Shown piece by piece: positions 34,953-44,826 of a stretch of DNA of 64,000 bases (position 1 is its first letter; each line of letters starts with the position of its first letter). The DNA is from Flavobacterium zepuense (GTDB lineage Bacteria; Bacteroidota; Bacteroidia; Flavobacteriales; Flavobacteriaceae): NCBI RefSeq assembly GCF_007097145.1, contig NZ_VJVZ01000005.1, positions 248,001 to 312,000 of the forward strand, read 5' to 3'. Position numbers and translations under genes: made by a program. A model generated the notes under the pieces. The model saw only the letters and a program-made list of their open reading frames with translations, searched no databases and was not told the DNA's origin.

Positions 34953-35582
34953 ATGAAATTTAATTACGTCTTAATACTCTTTTTTCTGTTTTTCTTCAAC
35001 ACCTTTTCCGCTCAAACTAAGGTAAGCCCTGAATATATTGCGGTAGAATGGAGCGAAATACAATTTGATTCGCTTGCTATAGTTAATCGTATGGCTTACG
35101 CAGATACGGCTAATTTTATGCACGAAAAAATATATCCTTGTGCGCGGTGCTATCTTCGCCAGGAAGTGGCTGAGGCTCTGCTTGAGGCTAACGAAATTGC
35201 TAAAGACAAAGGTGTTACTCTTGTAATTTACGACTGCTATCGCCCGTACAGTTACCAGTTTAAAATGTACGAAATTGTAAACAATCCCACTTATGTTGCC
35301 AAGCCCGGCAAAGGCTCTAACCACAACCGTGGTGCTGCTATAGATCTTTCCCTTATGGATGAAAACGGCCAACTGCTGGATATGGGAGGCGCTTTTGACG
35401 ATTTTTCCGCCATCTCTAATTATGCTGCCGAGGGGCTAAGTAAAGAAGCGCGTAAAAACCGCAGGCTGCTGCGCAGGATAATGACGCGCGCCGGTTTTAA
35501 GCCCTACGATGGTGAGTGGTGGCATTTTGATTACAAACAAAAACGCTACGAAACATCTGATTTTAGGTGGGATTGCCTGTAA
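34953..35582 (+). CDS. D-alanyl-D-alanine dipeptidase, M15 family (VanX/DdpX-like)
   Basis: A 209-residue periplasmic zinc peptidase with a signal peptide ending near FNTFSAQ. M15D motifs are intact: YDCYRPYSYQFKMYE with the conserved Arg, SNHNRGAAIDLSLMD with the zinc His and Asp (HNRGAAIDL), and EWWHFDYK holding the catalytic Glu and third zinc ligand. The family splits D-Ala-D-Ala from cell-wall turnover; vanX-type resistance would need partner genes, which are absent, so a nutrient-recycling role is likelier. Confidence 0.93.
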   Translation: MKFNYVLILFFLFFFNTFSAQTKVSPEYIAVEWSEIQFDSLAIVNRMAYADTANFMHEKIYPCARCYLRQEVAEALLEANEIAKDKGVTLVIYDCYRPYSYQFKMYEIVNNPTYVAKPGKGSNHNRGAAIDLSLMDENGQLLDMGGAFDDFSAISNYAAEGLSKEARKNRRLLRRIMTRAGFKPYDGEWWHFDYKQKRYETSDFRWDCL

Positions 35583-37112
35583 TTATTCCTTTACTACTTT
35601 TATATTGGCTGCACCCTTAGTGTTAACAATCTTAAGCAGGTAAAGGCCGCTTTGCAGTGTGCTAAGATTAATTTGATTTGCTTCAGGATTGGTAACCGTA
35701 TACAGTAATTTTCCTGATATATCATACACTTCCGCTTTAGTAATGGCTTCTCCGGTAATATATAGTATGTCTTTTACCGGATTAGGATAAAAATCTAACG
35801 TTGATTTAGTAACCTGCGTTGTAGTAAGCGAACTGCCGGCAATAAATTGTAAAACAGCAGGTTTAGGTTGGCCGTCGGTGCTGCAGGCGTAGGAATTGGT
35901 TGCAATTGTAATATGGTCTTCCTCAATAAGCGTTCGGTACGTGGCGGTTAAAACCGAAAGGTCATTAGGGTTTGTTATAAGACCGTCAATGCCAAAAGAG
36001 GTGTCAAGCTGGCCGTTCTCGGTAATTCTCATCACAAATATTTTATCAGACCCAGGGTTAGTATATTGGTCAGTTCCGGTTAGTGTTAAGTAGCCACCGG
36101 TTTTATTAATGGCCCATATGCTGTAGCCGGCCAGTTCATCATTATATAAAAAGGTGCCGTTATTGCCAAAAGACGTATCGGGCTGCCCGTTAAGGTTTAG
36201 TTTGGTAACAAACAAGGTTTGGTTGGGTCCGGATATGCCTGTAGTACCGGCAAGGTAAATACTGTTGTTGTCGCTATAAAGCACATTAGGTAGTGTAGAA
36301 ATGTTGTTTACCGTGTTGTAATAAATATATCCGTCTGTGCCAAAATCAGTATCTATAGCGGCCTCATCAAGGTCGTATTGTACAATGTGCGAAGAGAAAT
36401 TTTCTTCGGTATACTGGTCTATAAGAACCGTTAATTTGCCAGTCTCAGGAGCATACAGTGCTGATTTTGTGTAGGTATTTATATCAATATTAAAAACAAT
36501 CACACCATCATCACCGAAGGCTGAAATAATGTTTCCGTTAAGGTCGTATTTTGTAATGTAGAGATATTGCTGCGGATTATTTTCATTGGTAGAATCATTT
36601 CTAAATACAAGGAAAATTTCATTGTTAATGATCTCCGCCATTAGTATATTCAGGTAATCGGGCCAGTCCAGGTTTACGTACCCGTTATTACCAAAAGAAG
36701 CAATTGGGTTACCGTTAAGGTCGGTCATTACCATAAAGTTATGTTCCGGCAAATAGCCGGTATTGGCTACCATAAGCAGGTTGTTATTGGGTGTTGTTTT
36801 TATAAAGGCGTTTGTATTATCATAAATTGCACCCGCAGCCGATGTAAGATCAAGCTGAACATAGCCGTTGGTGCCAAAAGAGGGGTCAATTTGCCCGGTT
36901 TCGCTTAGTTTAATCAGTGCATGGTTGGTAAAACTGGTAAGCCCGTAAAACGTATTATCTACCTTAATAATATCGCCCATAATAAAGGTTTCCCCGGGCA
37001 CATCTATACAGGCAGCGCCATTGTTTCCAAATTCGGTATTTAAAAATTCAGTCTGCGCAAATCCCAGTGTGCTGCAAAGCAGTGCTGATAGTAATGTAAT
37101 TTTATAGTTCAT
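35583..37112 (-). CDS. Secreted delta-60-type repeat protein with T9SS type A sorting domain
   Basis: A 509-residue exported protein: signal peptide to FAQ (about residue 19), then repeated units with the pattern LNGxPDxSFGxNG typical of delta-60 / beta-propeller repeats (for example LNGQPDTSFGNNG and ENGQLDTSFGIDG). The C-terminal 75 residues (FYPNPVKDILYITGE, YDISGKLLY, LQSGLYLLKI, IKVVKE) are a T9SS type A signal, so it should be secreted and anchored or released. Its stop codon abuts the dipeptidase stop. No enzyme motif is seen. Confidence 0.92.
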   Translation of the reverse strand: MNYKITLLSALLCSTLGFAQTEFLNTEFGNNGAACIDVPGETFIMGDIIKVDNTFYGLTSFTNHALIKLSETGQIDPSFGTNGYVQLDLTSAAGAIYDNTNAFIKTTPNNNLLMVANTGYLPEHNFMVMTDLNGNPIASFGNNGYVNLDWPDYLNILMAEIINNEIFLVFRNDSTNENNPQQYLYITKYDLNGNIISAFGDDGVIVFNIDINTYTKSALYAPETGKLTVLIDQYTEENFSSHIVQYDLDEAAIDTDFGTDGYIYYNTVNNISTLPNVLYSDNNSIYLAGTTGISGPNQTLFVTKLNLNGQPDTSFGNNGTFLYNDELAGYSIWAINKTGGYLTLTGTDQYTNPGSDKIFVMRITENGQLDTSFGIDGLITNPNDLSVLTATYRTLIEEDHITIATNSYACSTDGQPKPAVLQFIAGSSLTTTQVTKSTLDFYPNPVKDILYITGEAITKAEVYDISGKLLYTVTNPEANQINLSTLQSGLYLLKIVNTKGAANIKVVKE

Positions 37113-37296
37113 AATAGTAAGGTTGATTGTTGATTATAAAGTAAATATATAATAATATTTGTAACTTTTTAAGATGTATGATAATGTATCCTGCTAATTA
37201 TTAACCTAAATATAATCATATAAAACAAAAGGTTTCTAAATAATCTAAAATTGGGGGCATTATGCTTTTTCCACTTATATTTGTACTTATAGAAAC

Positions 37297-38079
37297 ATGA
37301 TTATGGAACTTAAGCTGCACAGGCCTATCTGCTTTTTCGACCTCGAAACTACAGGTACCGATATATGTAAAGACCGCATTGTAGAGATATCAATACTAAA
37401 GGTATTCCCTAATGGCAATAAAGAAAGCAAAACATGGCTGGTAAACCCCGAGAGGCCCATACCGGTGCAAACCATTGCTTTTCATGGCATAACCGATGAA
37501 AAAGTGGCTAATGAGCCTACTTTTAAACAGCTGTCGCATCAAATTTATAATATGATAAAGGATGCCGATCTGGGAGGTTATAACTCTGACCGTTTTGATA
37601 TTCCGCTACTGGCCGAAGAGCTGCTGCGTGCGGGTCTGGACTTTGATATGAAAAACCGCGTATCGGTAGATGTGCAGACTATTTTTCATAAAAAAGAAGA
37701 GCGTACCCTTAGTGCCGCTTATAAGTTTTACTGTGGGCTGACTTTAGAGAATGCCCATACCGCTGCCGCAGATACTGCCGCTACCTATGAGATATTAAAG
37801 TCGCAGTTAGACCGTTACGGAGACCTTGAGAACGATATGAAAGCATTATCGGAATTCACCACCCGTAAAAAATCGGTTGATTTTGCCGGCTTCATCGCGC
37901 TTGATGAAAACGGGGAAGAAATATTTACCTTCGGCAAGCACAAGGGCGCTAAAGTTGATAAAGTATTAGAGCAGGAACCAGGCTACTATGGCTGGATACA
38001 GAATGCTGATTTTCCGTTATATACTAAAAAAGTGCTAACGGCTATCAAACTCAGGAAATTAAATAATAAATTGGTATAA
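37297..38079 (+). CDS. DEDDh 3'-5' exonuclease (DnaQ-like)
   Basis: A 260-residue protein. The exonuclease domain (1-175) has the D-x-E motif in CFFDLETTGTD, HGIT, GGYNSDRFDIPLL with the second Asp, and HTAAADTAATYEI with the DEDDh His and Asp. A short C-terminal part (about 190-250, FTFGKHKGAKVDKVLEQEPG) resembles DUF3820-type domains. It could proofread or trim nucleic acids; it is not the polymerase-linked epsilon subunit for certain. Start ATG at 37297, with another at 37303. It heads a four-gene run through cinA with short gaps. Confidence 0.9.
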   Translation: MIMELKLHRPICFFDLETTGTDICKDRIVEISILKVFPNGNKESKTWLVNPERPIPVQTIAFHGITDEKVANEPTFKQLSHQIYNMIKDADLGGYNSDRFDIPLLAEELLRAGLDFDMKNRVSVDVQTIFHKKEERTLSAAYKFYCGLTLENAHTAAADTAATYEILKSQLDRYGDLENDMKALSEFTTRKKSVDFAGFIALDENGEEIFTFGKHKGAKVDKVLEQEPGYYGWIQNADFPLYTKKVLTAIKLRKLNNKLV

Positions 38080-38096
38080 TAATACCATAGGTACGT

Positions 38097-38708
38097 ATGA
38101 AGATTATTTGCATTGGCAGAAATTATGTGGACCATATTGCAGAGTTGCAAAACGAAAGGCCAACCGAGCCTGTTATTTTTTTAAAGCCCGATACGGCGCT
38201 GCTGCAAAAGCAGTTTCCGTTTGTTATACCGGAGTTTAGCAGCGATGTGCACCACGAGATAGAAATTGTGGTAAAAATTAATAAAGTAGGCAAGTACATA
38301 GATGCCAAATTTGCACACAAGTATTATGATGAGGTTACCGTGGGTATCGATTTCACAGCGCGTGACGTTCAGGCAAAGCTGAAGGAAAAAGGCCTTCCTT
38401 GGGAAAAAGCCAAGGCGTTTGACGGATCGGCCGTATTGGGTGATTTTGTGCCTAAAACCGAGTTTGCATCGTTAGATAAGGTAAATTTTGAGCTTACGAA
38501 TAATGGCACACCAGTACAGGTAGGCAATACAGAGCAGATGCTCTGGAAGATAGACGAGCTTATTGCAGCGGCATCGCAGTACTTTACACTTAAAACCGGC
38601 GATGTTATTTATACAGGCACCCCTCAGGGTGTGGCAAAAGTTAACCCCGGCGATGTGCTGGAGGGTTTTTTAGAAGGAAAAAAATTATTTAAGGTACAGG
38701 TAAAATAA
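38097..38708 (+). CDS. Fumarylacetoacetate hydrolase-family protein
   Basis: A 203-residue single-domain FAH enzyme. Metal-binding and catalytic blocks are visible: HHEIEIVVKINK, GIDFTARDVQAKLKEKG and GDVIYTGTPQGVAKVNPGD. The short length fits acylpyruvate hydrolase or oxaloacetate-tautomerase/decarboxylase types rather than true FAH of tyrosine breakdown; the substrate cannot be fixed. It begins 17 bp after the exonuclease, and its stop overlaps the next start (TAATG). Confidence 0.9.
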   Translation: MKIICIGRNYVDHIAELQNERPTEPVIFLKPDTALLQKQFPFVIPEFSSDVHHEIEIVVKINKVGKYIDAKFAHKYYDEVTVGIDFTARDVQAKLKEKGLPWEKAKAFDGSAVLGDFVPKTEFASLDKVNFELTNNGTPVQVGNTEQMLWKIDELIAAASQYFTLKTGDVIYTGTPQGVAKVNPGDVLEGFLEGKKLFKVQVK

Positions 38709-39052
38709 TGGCTTTAAACTACAATTTATCTAAAGTGTATGCTATATCCGACAATGATGTGGATTTTGCAAAGCAAATAGTGGTGCTTTTTACAGAGGAA
38801 GTTCCGCCGGAGATATTAAACATCCGCGAAGGGCTTAAAGCTAAAGACCACAACAGGGTGTATCATGCTGCACATAAAATTAAGCCTACGCTGGATTTGC
38901 TTGGTATGGACCTTGCCTATGATGATGTGCTTACTATAGAGAACTGGAGCAGGGCAGAGGGCAAAAAGAAAGAAATTAAAGATGTGGTTAAAAGCCTTAG
39001 GCATCTTGTAAAGCTTACACTTAAGGAACTTAAAAAAGACTATCAGTTATAA
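38708..39052 (+). CDS. Hpt-domain phosphotransfer protein
   Basis: A 114-residue all-helical protein with the phosphotransfer motif [15 protein letters not shown], His56 as the phospho-acceptor. It has no kinase or receiver domain, so it would serve as a stand-alone shuttle in a phosphorelay. No kinase is nearby. It overlaps the FAH gene by one base (TAATG), which suggests co-translation, and lies 2 bp before cinA. Confidence 0.88.
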   Translation: MALNYNLSKVYAISDNDVDFAKQIVVLFTEEVPPEILNIREGLKAKDHNRVYHAAHKIKPTLDLLGMDLAYDDVLTIENWSRAEGKKKEIKDVVKSLRHLVKLTLKELKKDYQL

Positions 39053-39054
39053 TT

Positions 39055-40302
39055 ATGAAAGCAGCTATTGTTACTGTAGGCGATGAGATACTTATTGGCC
39101 AGATAACCGATACCAACTCCGGGTATATTGCCAAAGCGCTTGATAAGATAGGTATAGAAGTTTTTGAAATGCTGTCTATAAGTGATGACAGGCTGCACAT
39201 ACTGCACACGCTTGCCTTTTTGCAAAACCGGGTAGATGTTGTAATTATTACCGGTGGCCTGGGCCCAACTAAAGATGATATTACCAAAACCACTCTTTGC
39301 GAGTATTTTGATGACCACCTGGTGGTTAACCCTGTGGTTGAGGCGCATGTAATAAACCTTATAGAAAAAGCCCTGCAAAGGCCGGCTTCGCAAATAAATA
39401 AAGACCAGGCACTTGTGCCGTCTAAGGCTACCGTACTGCACAATGCTGTGGGTACAGCCCCGGGTATGTGGCTAAAACGCGCCGATACGGTTTTTGTATC
39501 CTTACCGGGAGTGCCTTACGAAATGAAATACCTTGTAGATAATGAGGTTATCCCAAAACTCATTGCAGAGTACAACAGGCCTTTTATCATCCATAAAACG
39601 ATAATGACCTACGGGCAGGGTGAAAGCCTCGTAGCAGAGCGCATAGAAGCCTGGGAGACCGACTTACCTGACTTTATAAGGCTGGCTTACCTGCCAAGTC
39701 CCGGTAAAGTGAGGCTAAGGTTAAGCGGCCGCGGTACCGATGAGGCTGTTTTGCGCAGCAGGATAGAATTTGAGGCGGAAAAATTAAAAAATATTATTGG
39801 CGATATAATTGTTGGGTTTGACGAAGGCGAAACCATAGAGGTGGTGCTGGGAAGGCTGCTTACCAAAAAAGGTAAAACCATTGCTGCGGCAGAGAGTTGC
39901 ACCGGCGGTAAGATAGCCCAGATGATAACCAGCGTGCCAGGATCATCGGCGTATTTTAAGGGCAGTGCGGTAACGTATGCCACCAGTGCCAAGATAAATG
40001 TTTTAAAGGTACAAAGCCAGCTTATAGATGTTTACAGTGTAGTAAGCGCTAAAGTTGCCGAAAGCATGGCTAAAAATGCAAGAGAGCTTTTTAATACCGA
40101 TTATGCTGTGGCCACCACCGGAAATGCGGGTCCGCACAAGGGCGATTCACCAGCCGAGGTAGGCACCGTTTTTATAGCTATTGCCACACCAAAGGGTGTG
40201 TTTAGCCAAAAGTTTGAGATGGGGCAGCCCCGCGAAAAGGTAATCGACAGGGCGTCAGGCAAAGCGCTGGAAATAATTTATCAGGAAATTTTAAAAAACT
40301 AA
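39055..40302 (+). CDS. cinA: CinA-family protein
   Basis: A 415-residue two-domain protein. The N-terminal MoaB/MogA-like part (to about 170) has [21 protein letters not shown] and [12 protein letters not shown]. The C-terminal nicotinamide-nucleotide amidase part has [20 protein letters not shown] and the TTGNAGP loop. It converts NMN to nicotinate mononucleotide in related species and is linked to competence or DNA damage in some bacteria. A conserved neighbour of rpmB in Bacteroidetes, it follows the Hpt gene by 2 bp. Confidence 0.95.
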   Translation: MKAAIVTVGDEILIGQITDTNSGYIAKALDKIGIEVFEMLSISDDRLHILHTLAFLQNRVDVVIITGGLGPTKDDITKTTLCEYFDDHLVVNPVVEAHVINLIEKALQRPASQINKDQALVPSKATVLHNAVGTAPGMWLKRADTVFVSLPGVPYEMKYLVDNEVIPKLIAEYNRPFIIHKTIMTYGQGESLVAERIEAWETDLPDFIRLAYLPSPGKVRLRLSGRGTDEAVLRSRIEFEAEKLKNIIGDIIVGFDEGETIEVVLGRLLTKKGKTIAAAESCTGGKIAQMITSVPGSSAYFKGSAVTYATSAKINVLKVQSQLIDVYSVVSAKVAESMAKNARELFNTDYAVATTGNAGPHKGDSPAEVGTVFIAIATPKGVFSQKFEMGQPREKVIDRASGKALEIIYQEILKN

Positions 40303-40311
40303 TAAATTGTG

Positions 40312-40343
40312 TTTGCGTAATACTTTTATTTTTTGTTTCTTTG
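40312..40343 (+). promoter_or_regulatory. Promoter of the rpmB-rpmG-DUF4295 operon
   Basis: TTTG at 40312-40315, a 20-base spacer and TTTCTTTG at 40336-40343 fit the consensus with one mismatch. The bases after -7 (GCACCCTGATTT) match those of the rpmE2 leader. Confidence 0.55.
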
Positions 40344-40381
40344 CACCCTGATTTTGAATAACGATATAAAAGCGAGAAATA

Positions 40382-40618
40382 ATGTCAAGAGTTTGTGCCC
40401 TTACCGGTAAAAAAGCGATGGTTGGAAATAATGTTTCCCACGCAATGAACAAAACTAAACGTAAGTTTAGTGTGAACTTAGTGAAGAAGCGTTTTTATCT
40501 TCCTGAAGAAGACAGGTGGATCACTCTTAGGGTAGCGGCTTCTACTATCAAGACAATTAACAAAAATGGTATAGCTGCTGTTTTAAAACAGGCTAAAGCT
40601 AACGGGTTTATTAAATAA
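40382..40618 (+). CDS. rpmB: 50S ribosomal protein L28
   Basis: A 78-residue L28 with [20 protein letters not shown] at the N-terminus, [21 protein letters not shown] in the middle and [11 protein letters not shown] near the end. It is the first gene of a short ribosomal operon with rpmG (26-bp gap) and the DUF4295 gene, a Bacteroidetes arrangement. A single cysteine near the start is the remainder of the zinc site seen in other L28 proteins. Confidence 0.97.
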   Translation: MSRVCALTGKKAMVGNNVSHAMNKTKRKFSVNLVKKRFYLPEEDRWITLRVAASTIKTINKNGIAAVLKQAKANGFIK

Positions 40619-40644
40619 TCCTTACCAAATAAATATATAGCACA

Positions 40645-40827
40645 ATGGCAAAGAAAGGTAATAGAATCCAGGTAATTTTAGAGTGTACCGAGCATAAAGC
40701 TTCTGGCGTAGCCGGAACTTCAAGGTACATTACTACTAAGAACAAAAAAAACACTCCGGACAGGTTAGAAATTAAGAAATTCAACCCGGTTCTTAAGAGA
40801 GTGACTGTACATAAAGAAATTAAATAA
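40645..40827 (+). CDS. rpmG: 50S ribosomal protein L33
   Basis: A 60-residue L33: [20 protein letters not shown], then [21 protein letters not shown] and [13 protein letters not shown]. It carries only one of the zinc-ligand cysteines, so it is the zinc-free form, in line with the type B L31. It lies between rpmB and the DUF4295 gene. Confidence 0.97.
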   Translation: MAKKGNRIQVILECTEHKASGVAGTSRYITTKNKKNTPDRLEIKKFNPVLKRVTVHKEIK

Positions 40828-40836
40828 TAAAGAGTC

Positions 40837-40989
40837 ATGGCAAAGAAAACCGTAGCATCGTTACAAACGTCTTCTAAGAGGTTAACTAAAGCAATCAAAA
40901 TGGTAAAATCGCCTAAAACAGGTGCTTATACTTTTGTTGAAAGCGTTATGACTCCGGAAGAAGTGGATACTTTCCTTAAAAAGAAATAA
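40837..40989 (+). CDS. DUF4295 small basic protein
   Basis: A 50-residue lysine-rich protein, MAKKTVASLQTSSKRLTKAI followed by KMVKSPKTGAYTFVESVM and TPEEVDTFLKKK. It matches DUF4295, always found next to rpmG in Bacteroidetes; cryo-EM of the Flavobacterium ribosome is said to include an extra small protein of this type, but that is a recollection and not shown here. It starts 9 bp after rpmG and is followed by a terminator. Confidence 0.92.
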   Translation: MAKKTVASLQTSSKRLTKAIKMVKSPKTGAYTFVESVMTPEEVDTFLKKK

Positions 40990-41006
40990 TTATCCTTACA
41001 TTATAT

Positions 41007-41046
41007 AAAAAAGCTACTTTCAGATAAAGAAAGTAGCTTTTTTATT
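41007..41046 (+). terminator. Terminator of the rpmB operon
   Basis: AAAAAAGCTACTTTC pairs perfectly with GAAAGTAGCTTTTTT (15 bp) around AGATAAA, followed by T-rich sequence; it lies before ftsY. Confidence 0.92.
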
Positions 41047-41091
41047 TTTTACATTTACCATCGGGAAAAAACAAAGGCTATTTAAATACGT

Positions 41092-42045
41092 ATGAATTTC
41101 TTTAAAAAAATATTTTCTTCCGAAAAGAAAGAAACCCTTGATAAGGGGCTTGAGAAAACCAAAACATCGTTTTTCTCTAAACTATCCAAAGCCGTTGCCG
41201 GAAAATCTAAAGTAGATGATGAGGTTCTTGATAACCTTGAAGAAATACTTGTAGCGTCAGACGTTGGCGTAAACACCACCCTAAAAATAATAGAGCGCAT
41301 AGAGGCACGCGTGGCTCAGGATAAATATCTGGGTACCGATGAGCTTAATGGTATTTTGCGCGAAGAAATTGCAGGGCTGTTATCAGAAACCCACTCTGGC
41401 GAAGCTACAGAATTTGAAGTTCCTGCAACTAAAAAACCGTATGTTTTAATGGTAGTTGGGGTTAATGGTGTGGGTAAAACTACTACCATTGGCAAATTGG
41501 CTTACCAGTTTAAAAAAGCGGGGCACAATGTGGTGCTTGGTGCAGCCGATACCTTTAGGGCAGCGGCTATAGACCAGCTGCAAATTTGGGCTGACAGGGT
41601 AGGTGTGCCTATTGTAAGGCAGCAAATGGGCAGCGACCCTGCGTCGGTAGCATTTGATACACTACAAAGTGCCGTGAGCCAAAATGCCGATGTTGTTATT
41701 ATAGATACCGCAGGCCGCCTTCATAACAAAGTAAATTTAATGAACGAGCTTACCAAGGTAAAGCGCGTTATGCAAAAAGTGATAGACGATGCCCCACACG
41801 ATGTATTATTAGTGTTGGATGGCTCTACCGGCCAGAACGCTTTTGAGCAGGCCAAGCAGTTTACCGCGGCTACAGAGGTTACCAGCCTTGCCGTTACCAA
41901 GCTTGATGGTACTGCAAAGGGTGGCGTGGTAATAGGAATATCAGACCAGTTTAAAATTCCGGTTAAATATATAGGCGTGGGCGAAGGCATAGAAGACCTG
42001 CAGGTATTTAACAAATACGAATTTGTAGACTCCTTTTTTAAATAG
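41092..42045 (+). CDS. ftsY: Signal recognition particle receptor FtsY
   Basis: A 317-residue SRP receptor GTPase. A short charged N-terminus lacks the long acidic A domain of E. coli. The NG domain shows P-loop GVNGVGKTTTIGKLA near residue 122, DTFRAAAIDQLQ near 150, DTAGRLHNKVNLMNELTKV near 203, TKLDGTAKGGVV near 268 and GVGEGIEDLQVF at the end. Its partner RNA gene ffs lies at 56.0 kb in the same window. Often followed by rimO in Bacteroidetes, which is 10 kb away here. Confidence 0.97.
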   Translation: MNFFKKIFSSEKKETLDKGLEKTKTSFFSKLSKAVAGKSKVDDEVLDNLEEILVASDVGVNTTLKIIERIEARVAQDKYLGTDELNGILREEIAGLLSETHSGEATEFEVPATKKPYVLMVVGVNGVGKTTTIGKLAYQFKKAGHNVVLGAADTFRAAAIDQLQIWADRVGVPIVRQQMGSDPASVAFDTLQSAVSQNADVVIIDTAGRLHNKVNLMNELTKVKRVMQKVIDDAPHDVLLVLDGSTGQNAFEQAKQFTAATEVTSLAVTKLDGTAKGGVVIGISDQFKIPVKYIGVGEGIEDLQVFNKYEFVDSFFK

Positions 42046-42087
42046 CATGAACCAAAACAAACATAATTATATCCCCAGATCACCAAA

Positions 42088-43335
42088 ATGAGAAAACTTT
42101 CCTTACTGTTTTTTTTACTTTTTGCTACTATCCTATACGCACAGGACTCTCAAAGCGGTTATTATATAACTAATGGCGGACAACGTGTAGAAGGCCAGTT
42201 TTTAGAAACCAATTACTTAGATGTTTCTACTCTTAAATTTAAAACCGAATCGGGTAAAAATTTTGAATCTCTTGATATAGAAAATATTAAGGAATTTGGA
42301 GTTGGTGAAGATTATAAAGCTGTAAAACATACCGTGCAAATTGATGCTACTGACGCAAGTCAGGGTCAGGTTAGTGCTAATAAGGATGCCACGTGGAAAA
42401 AACAAACTATTTTACTTAATGTTTTAGTAGAGGGTGATGCTATTCTATATTCTTATACAAGTGGTAAAGGTACCAAGTACTTTTATAAGGTAGATGGTAA
42501 GCAAATGGAGCCCGAGCAGCTTTTGTACAGAAAATATATGGCCGGTAATTTAGCCACTGCCGAAAATAATAAATACAGGCAACAATTGTATAACGATCTT
42601 AATTGTACCGGTACTAACGATATGAATAAGTTCTTAAAAATAGCTTATTCAAAGAAAGATCTTGCCCCACTGTTTGAAGAGTATAATAAATGTAAAAAAT
42701 CGGCTAATAAAGTTTACGACAACAATTCGGGAAAAAGGACTAAAGTTTTTTACAGTGTTTTTGCGGGGCTTTATAACGGCAAATTTAACATTGATGGAAT
42801 AGCTAATAAAGTTGAGGATGATAAATATTTTACAGTTACTGCTGGTGGCGAAATTTTAGCTTTATTACCATCAGGAAAAATTGGTTTTTTTCTTAAAGCT
42901 GAATATGAAAGTTTAAATTCAGAACTTGTAAGTGTTTACAAAAGCCCTTATGGTGGAGTTACACAAACCACTACCACATATGTTGCTAAAGGAAGCTTGT
43001 TTAATTTTCACCTTGGGCCAAGATATTACTATAACATAAACGACAAAAATAAAGTATATTTAGATGGTGCGGTGGTATTTACACTACCAACAGCAGATTT
43101 AGATCAAAGGGCTCAAGTATCAAATAATACAGACACATATGATTCTGTTAATCTTTACAAAGTTGATTTTGGCTCTACTATGTCATTTAATTTTGGTGTT
43201 GGTTATACATTAAACAATAAATTTTCTTTAGAGGCAAGGGTTAATACAAGCAGGGATTTGTTCTCAGGATATGATTATACCCTTAAAACTAAATCAACTT
43301 TAATGGGACTTAATTTAAAATATACCATAAACTAA
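42088..43335 (+). CDS. Predicted outer-membrane beta-barrel protein of unknown function
   Basis: A 415-residue protein with a signal peptide ending near ILYAQ. The first half (about 20-200) is polar with a QMEPEQLLYRKYMAGN segment and a possible domain found in other flavobacterial barrel proteins. The second half (from about 210) alternates in the manner of beta strands and ends LNLKYTIN with a terminal aromatic pattern, as in OmpA- or PorT-like barrels. I do not recognise a named family. Base composition is more AT-rich than neighbours, as is the small gene that follows 6 bp later. Confidence 0.7.
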   Translation: MRKLSLLFFLLFATILYAQDSQSGYYITNGGQRVEGQFLETNYLDVSTLKFKTESGKNFESLDIENIKEFGVGEDYKAVKHTVQIDATDASQGQVSANKDATWKKQTILLNVLVEGDAILYSYTSGKGTKYFYKVDGKQMEPEQLLYRKYMAGNLATAENNKYRQQLYNDLNCTGTNDMNKFLKIAYSKKDLAPLFEEYNKCKKSANKVYDNNSGKRTKVFYSVFAGLYNGKFNIDGIANKVEDDKYFTVTAGGEILALLPSGKIGFFLKAEYESLNSELVSVYKSPYGGVTQTTTTYVAKGSLFNFHLGPRYYYNINDKNKVYLDGAVVFTLPTADLDQRAQVSNNTDTYDSVNLYKVDFGSTMSFNFGVGYTLNNKFSLEARVNTSRDLFSGYDYTLKTKSTLMGLNLKYTIN

Positions 43336-43341
43336 AATAAC

Positions 43342-43659
43342 ATGGAGAAAAGGGGTAAAGCTATATTTGCTATCCTCATGGTTATCTTTTGTACAATACA
43401 AATTATTATCCTTGCAGCAAATTATGCAAAAAGTATTGCAAGCATTGGCACAAACCCATTAATACCACAGTCTCTTATTATTTATGTAAGGAATTTTACC
43501 CTTTTAATGGGCAGTGGTTATTTAACGGTTGCATTATTTAATATTTTTTACCTCATTAAGAAAAGATATTTTATCCCGGTTTGCAGTATATCTGTAGCCG
43601 GGATATTTTTATTGCGTTTTTTTATAGTAGAAATACACCATTGGTTTATGCTTAATTAA
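43342..43659 (+). CDS. Small hypothetical membrane protein
   Basis: A 105-residue protein with three hydrophobic helices (about 8-28, 47-70 and 79-98), opening MEKRGKAIFAILMVIFCTIQ. No family is recognised. It follows the barrel protein by 6 bp and overlaps the 3' end of the convergent serine hydrolase by 8 bp. A membrane role with the preceding gene is possible but unproven. Confidence 0.65.
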   Translation: MEKRGKAIFAILMVIFCTIQIIILAANYAKSIASIGTNPLIPQSLIIYVRNFTLLMGSGYLTVALFNIFYLIKKRYFIPVCSISVAGIFLLRFFIVEIHHWFMLN

Positions 43660-44731
43660 TAACAGCGTTTATCTTTACCCACAAGGCCTCATCAAAGCCT
43701 GATAGTGCCCAGTTTTCTTCGTCGGCAGCTTCGCCCATACGAATTACAACCATATTTTTTGAGGGTATCACATAAATTTTCTGGTCGTTTTTGCCTAATG
43801 CCATAAACATATCTGCCGGTGCAGATGGTACAAGGCTACCGTTAAACTGTAACTGTGTTTGCGGCAGGTGGTAGCTACCTTTACCGTTAAGCCACCACAA
43901 ATAGCCATAACTCTTATTTATATTTTGTGATGTGGTTGTCATTTCGTTAAAATAGGTCTCATTTATAATCTGCTCATTATTCCATTTACCTTTGTTAAGT
44001 GCCAATAATCCGAAACGAGCCATGCTGCGGGTGGTGCTCCAGTACACGCTTAAATCGTCTCCGGTACCGGTATTTGTCCATGCACCTGTCATTCCAATTT
44101 TGTTTTTAAGGCTTGTGTTAAAGTAGCTTTCCCAGGTTTGCCCAGTAGCCTGGGCAACAACATCCTGTAATTTTACATAAACATTGTGGTACGCCCAGCG
44201 CGTACCGGCATCGGCCACATAGGTTAAGTTTTCGGGCGAAACATCATCTCCGGCAGCATCATTAAGTCCGCTGGTCATGGTAAGCAAATGGCGGCAGGTA
44301 ATAAGGTTTTCCTTAGCTGCGGGAGCACTTGTCCACCCCGTTCCTAAATAATCCGATACTTTATTGTTGATGTTTAAGAATCCATCCTGCTGTGCAATTC
44401 CGGTTACGGTAGCAGTAAGTGTTTTACCTGCACTGGCCCAGTACCAGGGCGTAGTGGTGCTGTGGCCATTAAAATATTCTTCCATCACAATGCGCCCATT
44501 AACCAGTATAATGAATGATTTAGAGTGTTTTTCTTCCAAAAAATTAAGCAGGTTGGGTACTGCGGCTTCATTCCACTCAAGCGTACTTATATCTTTAGTT
44601 TCCCAAACATTGCTGCCGTTGTCAGGAAAATACATTGCTTCTTCAACAGGCGTATCTACAGGGGTTTCGCTATCCGAACCGCAGGCAGTCAGCATATTTA
44701 TAAATATAAAGGTCAGGAATAACTTTTTCAT
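43652..44731 (-). CDS. Serine hydrolase, class C beta-lactamase family lipoprotein
   Basis: A 359-residue protein with lipobox LTAC (Cys17). The beta-lactamase/DD-peptidase fold has the SxxK motif in WYWASAGKTLTATVTG near 100 and the YxN motif in WAYHNVYVKLQ near 185; the third motif is unclear near the C-terminus. Relatives include esterases, peptidases and true beta-lactamases. The short length and lipid anchor favour an esterase or D-amino-acid peptidase. Activity is not predictable further. Confidence 0.88.
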   Translation of the reverse strand: MKKLFLTFIFINMLTACGSDSETPVDTPVEEAMYFPDNGSNVWETKDISTLEWNEAAVPNLLNFLEEKHSKSFIILVNGRIVMEEYFNGHSTTTPWYWASAGKTLTATVTGIAQQDGFLNINNKVSDYLGTGWTSAPAAKENLITCRHLLTMTSGLNDAAGDDVSPENLTYVADAGTRWAYHNVYVKLQDVVAQATGQTWESYFNTSLKNKIGMTGAWTNTGTGDDLSVYWSTTRSMARFGLLALNKGKWNNEQIINETYFNEMTTTSQNINKSYGYLWWLNGKGSYHLPQTQLQFNGSLVPSAPADMFMALGKNDQKIYVIPSKNMVVIRMGEAADEENWALSGFDEALWVKINAVIN

Positions 44732-44826
44732 TGTTAAAATTTGGAATCTAAAGTTACAAAATCTTTTGGTAGGCGCTATTTTTTGCGGGCTTTAATAACT
44801 AAATTTGTCCTTAGAATATTTTACTT

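Noticed and set aside
34953..35582. A vancomycin-resistance cluster (VanX-like gene)
   Set aside because: No vanH, vanA or vanRS-type genes are adjacent; a stand-alone dipeptidase is common in cell-wall recycling.
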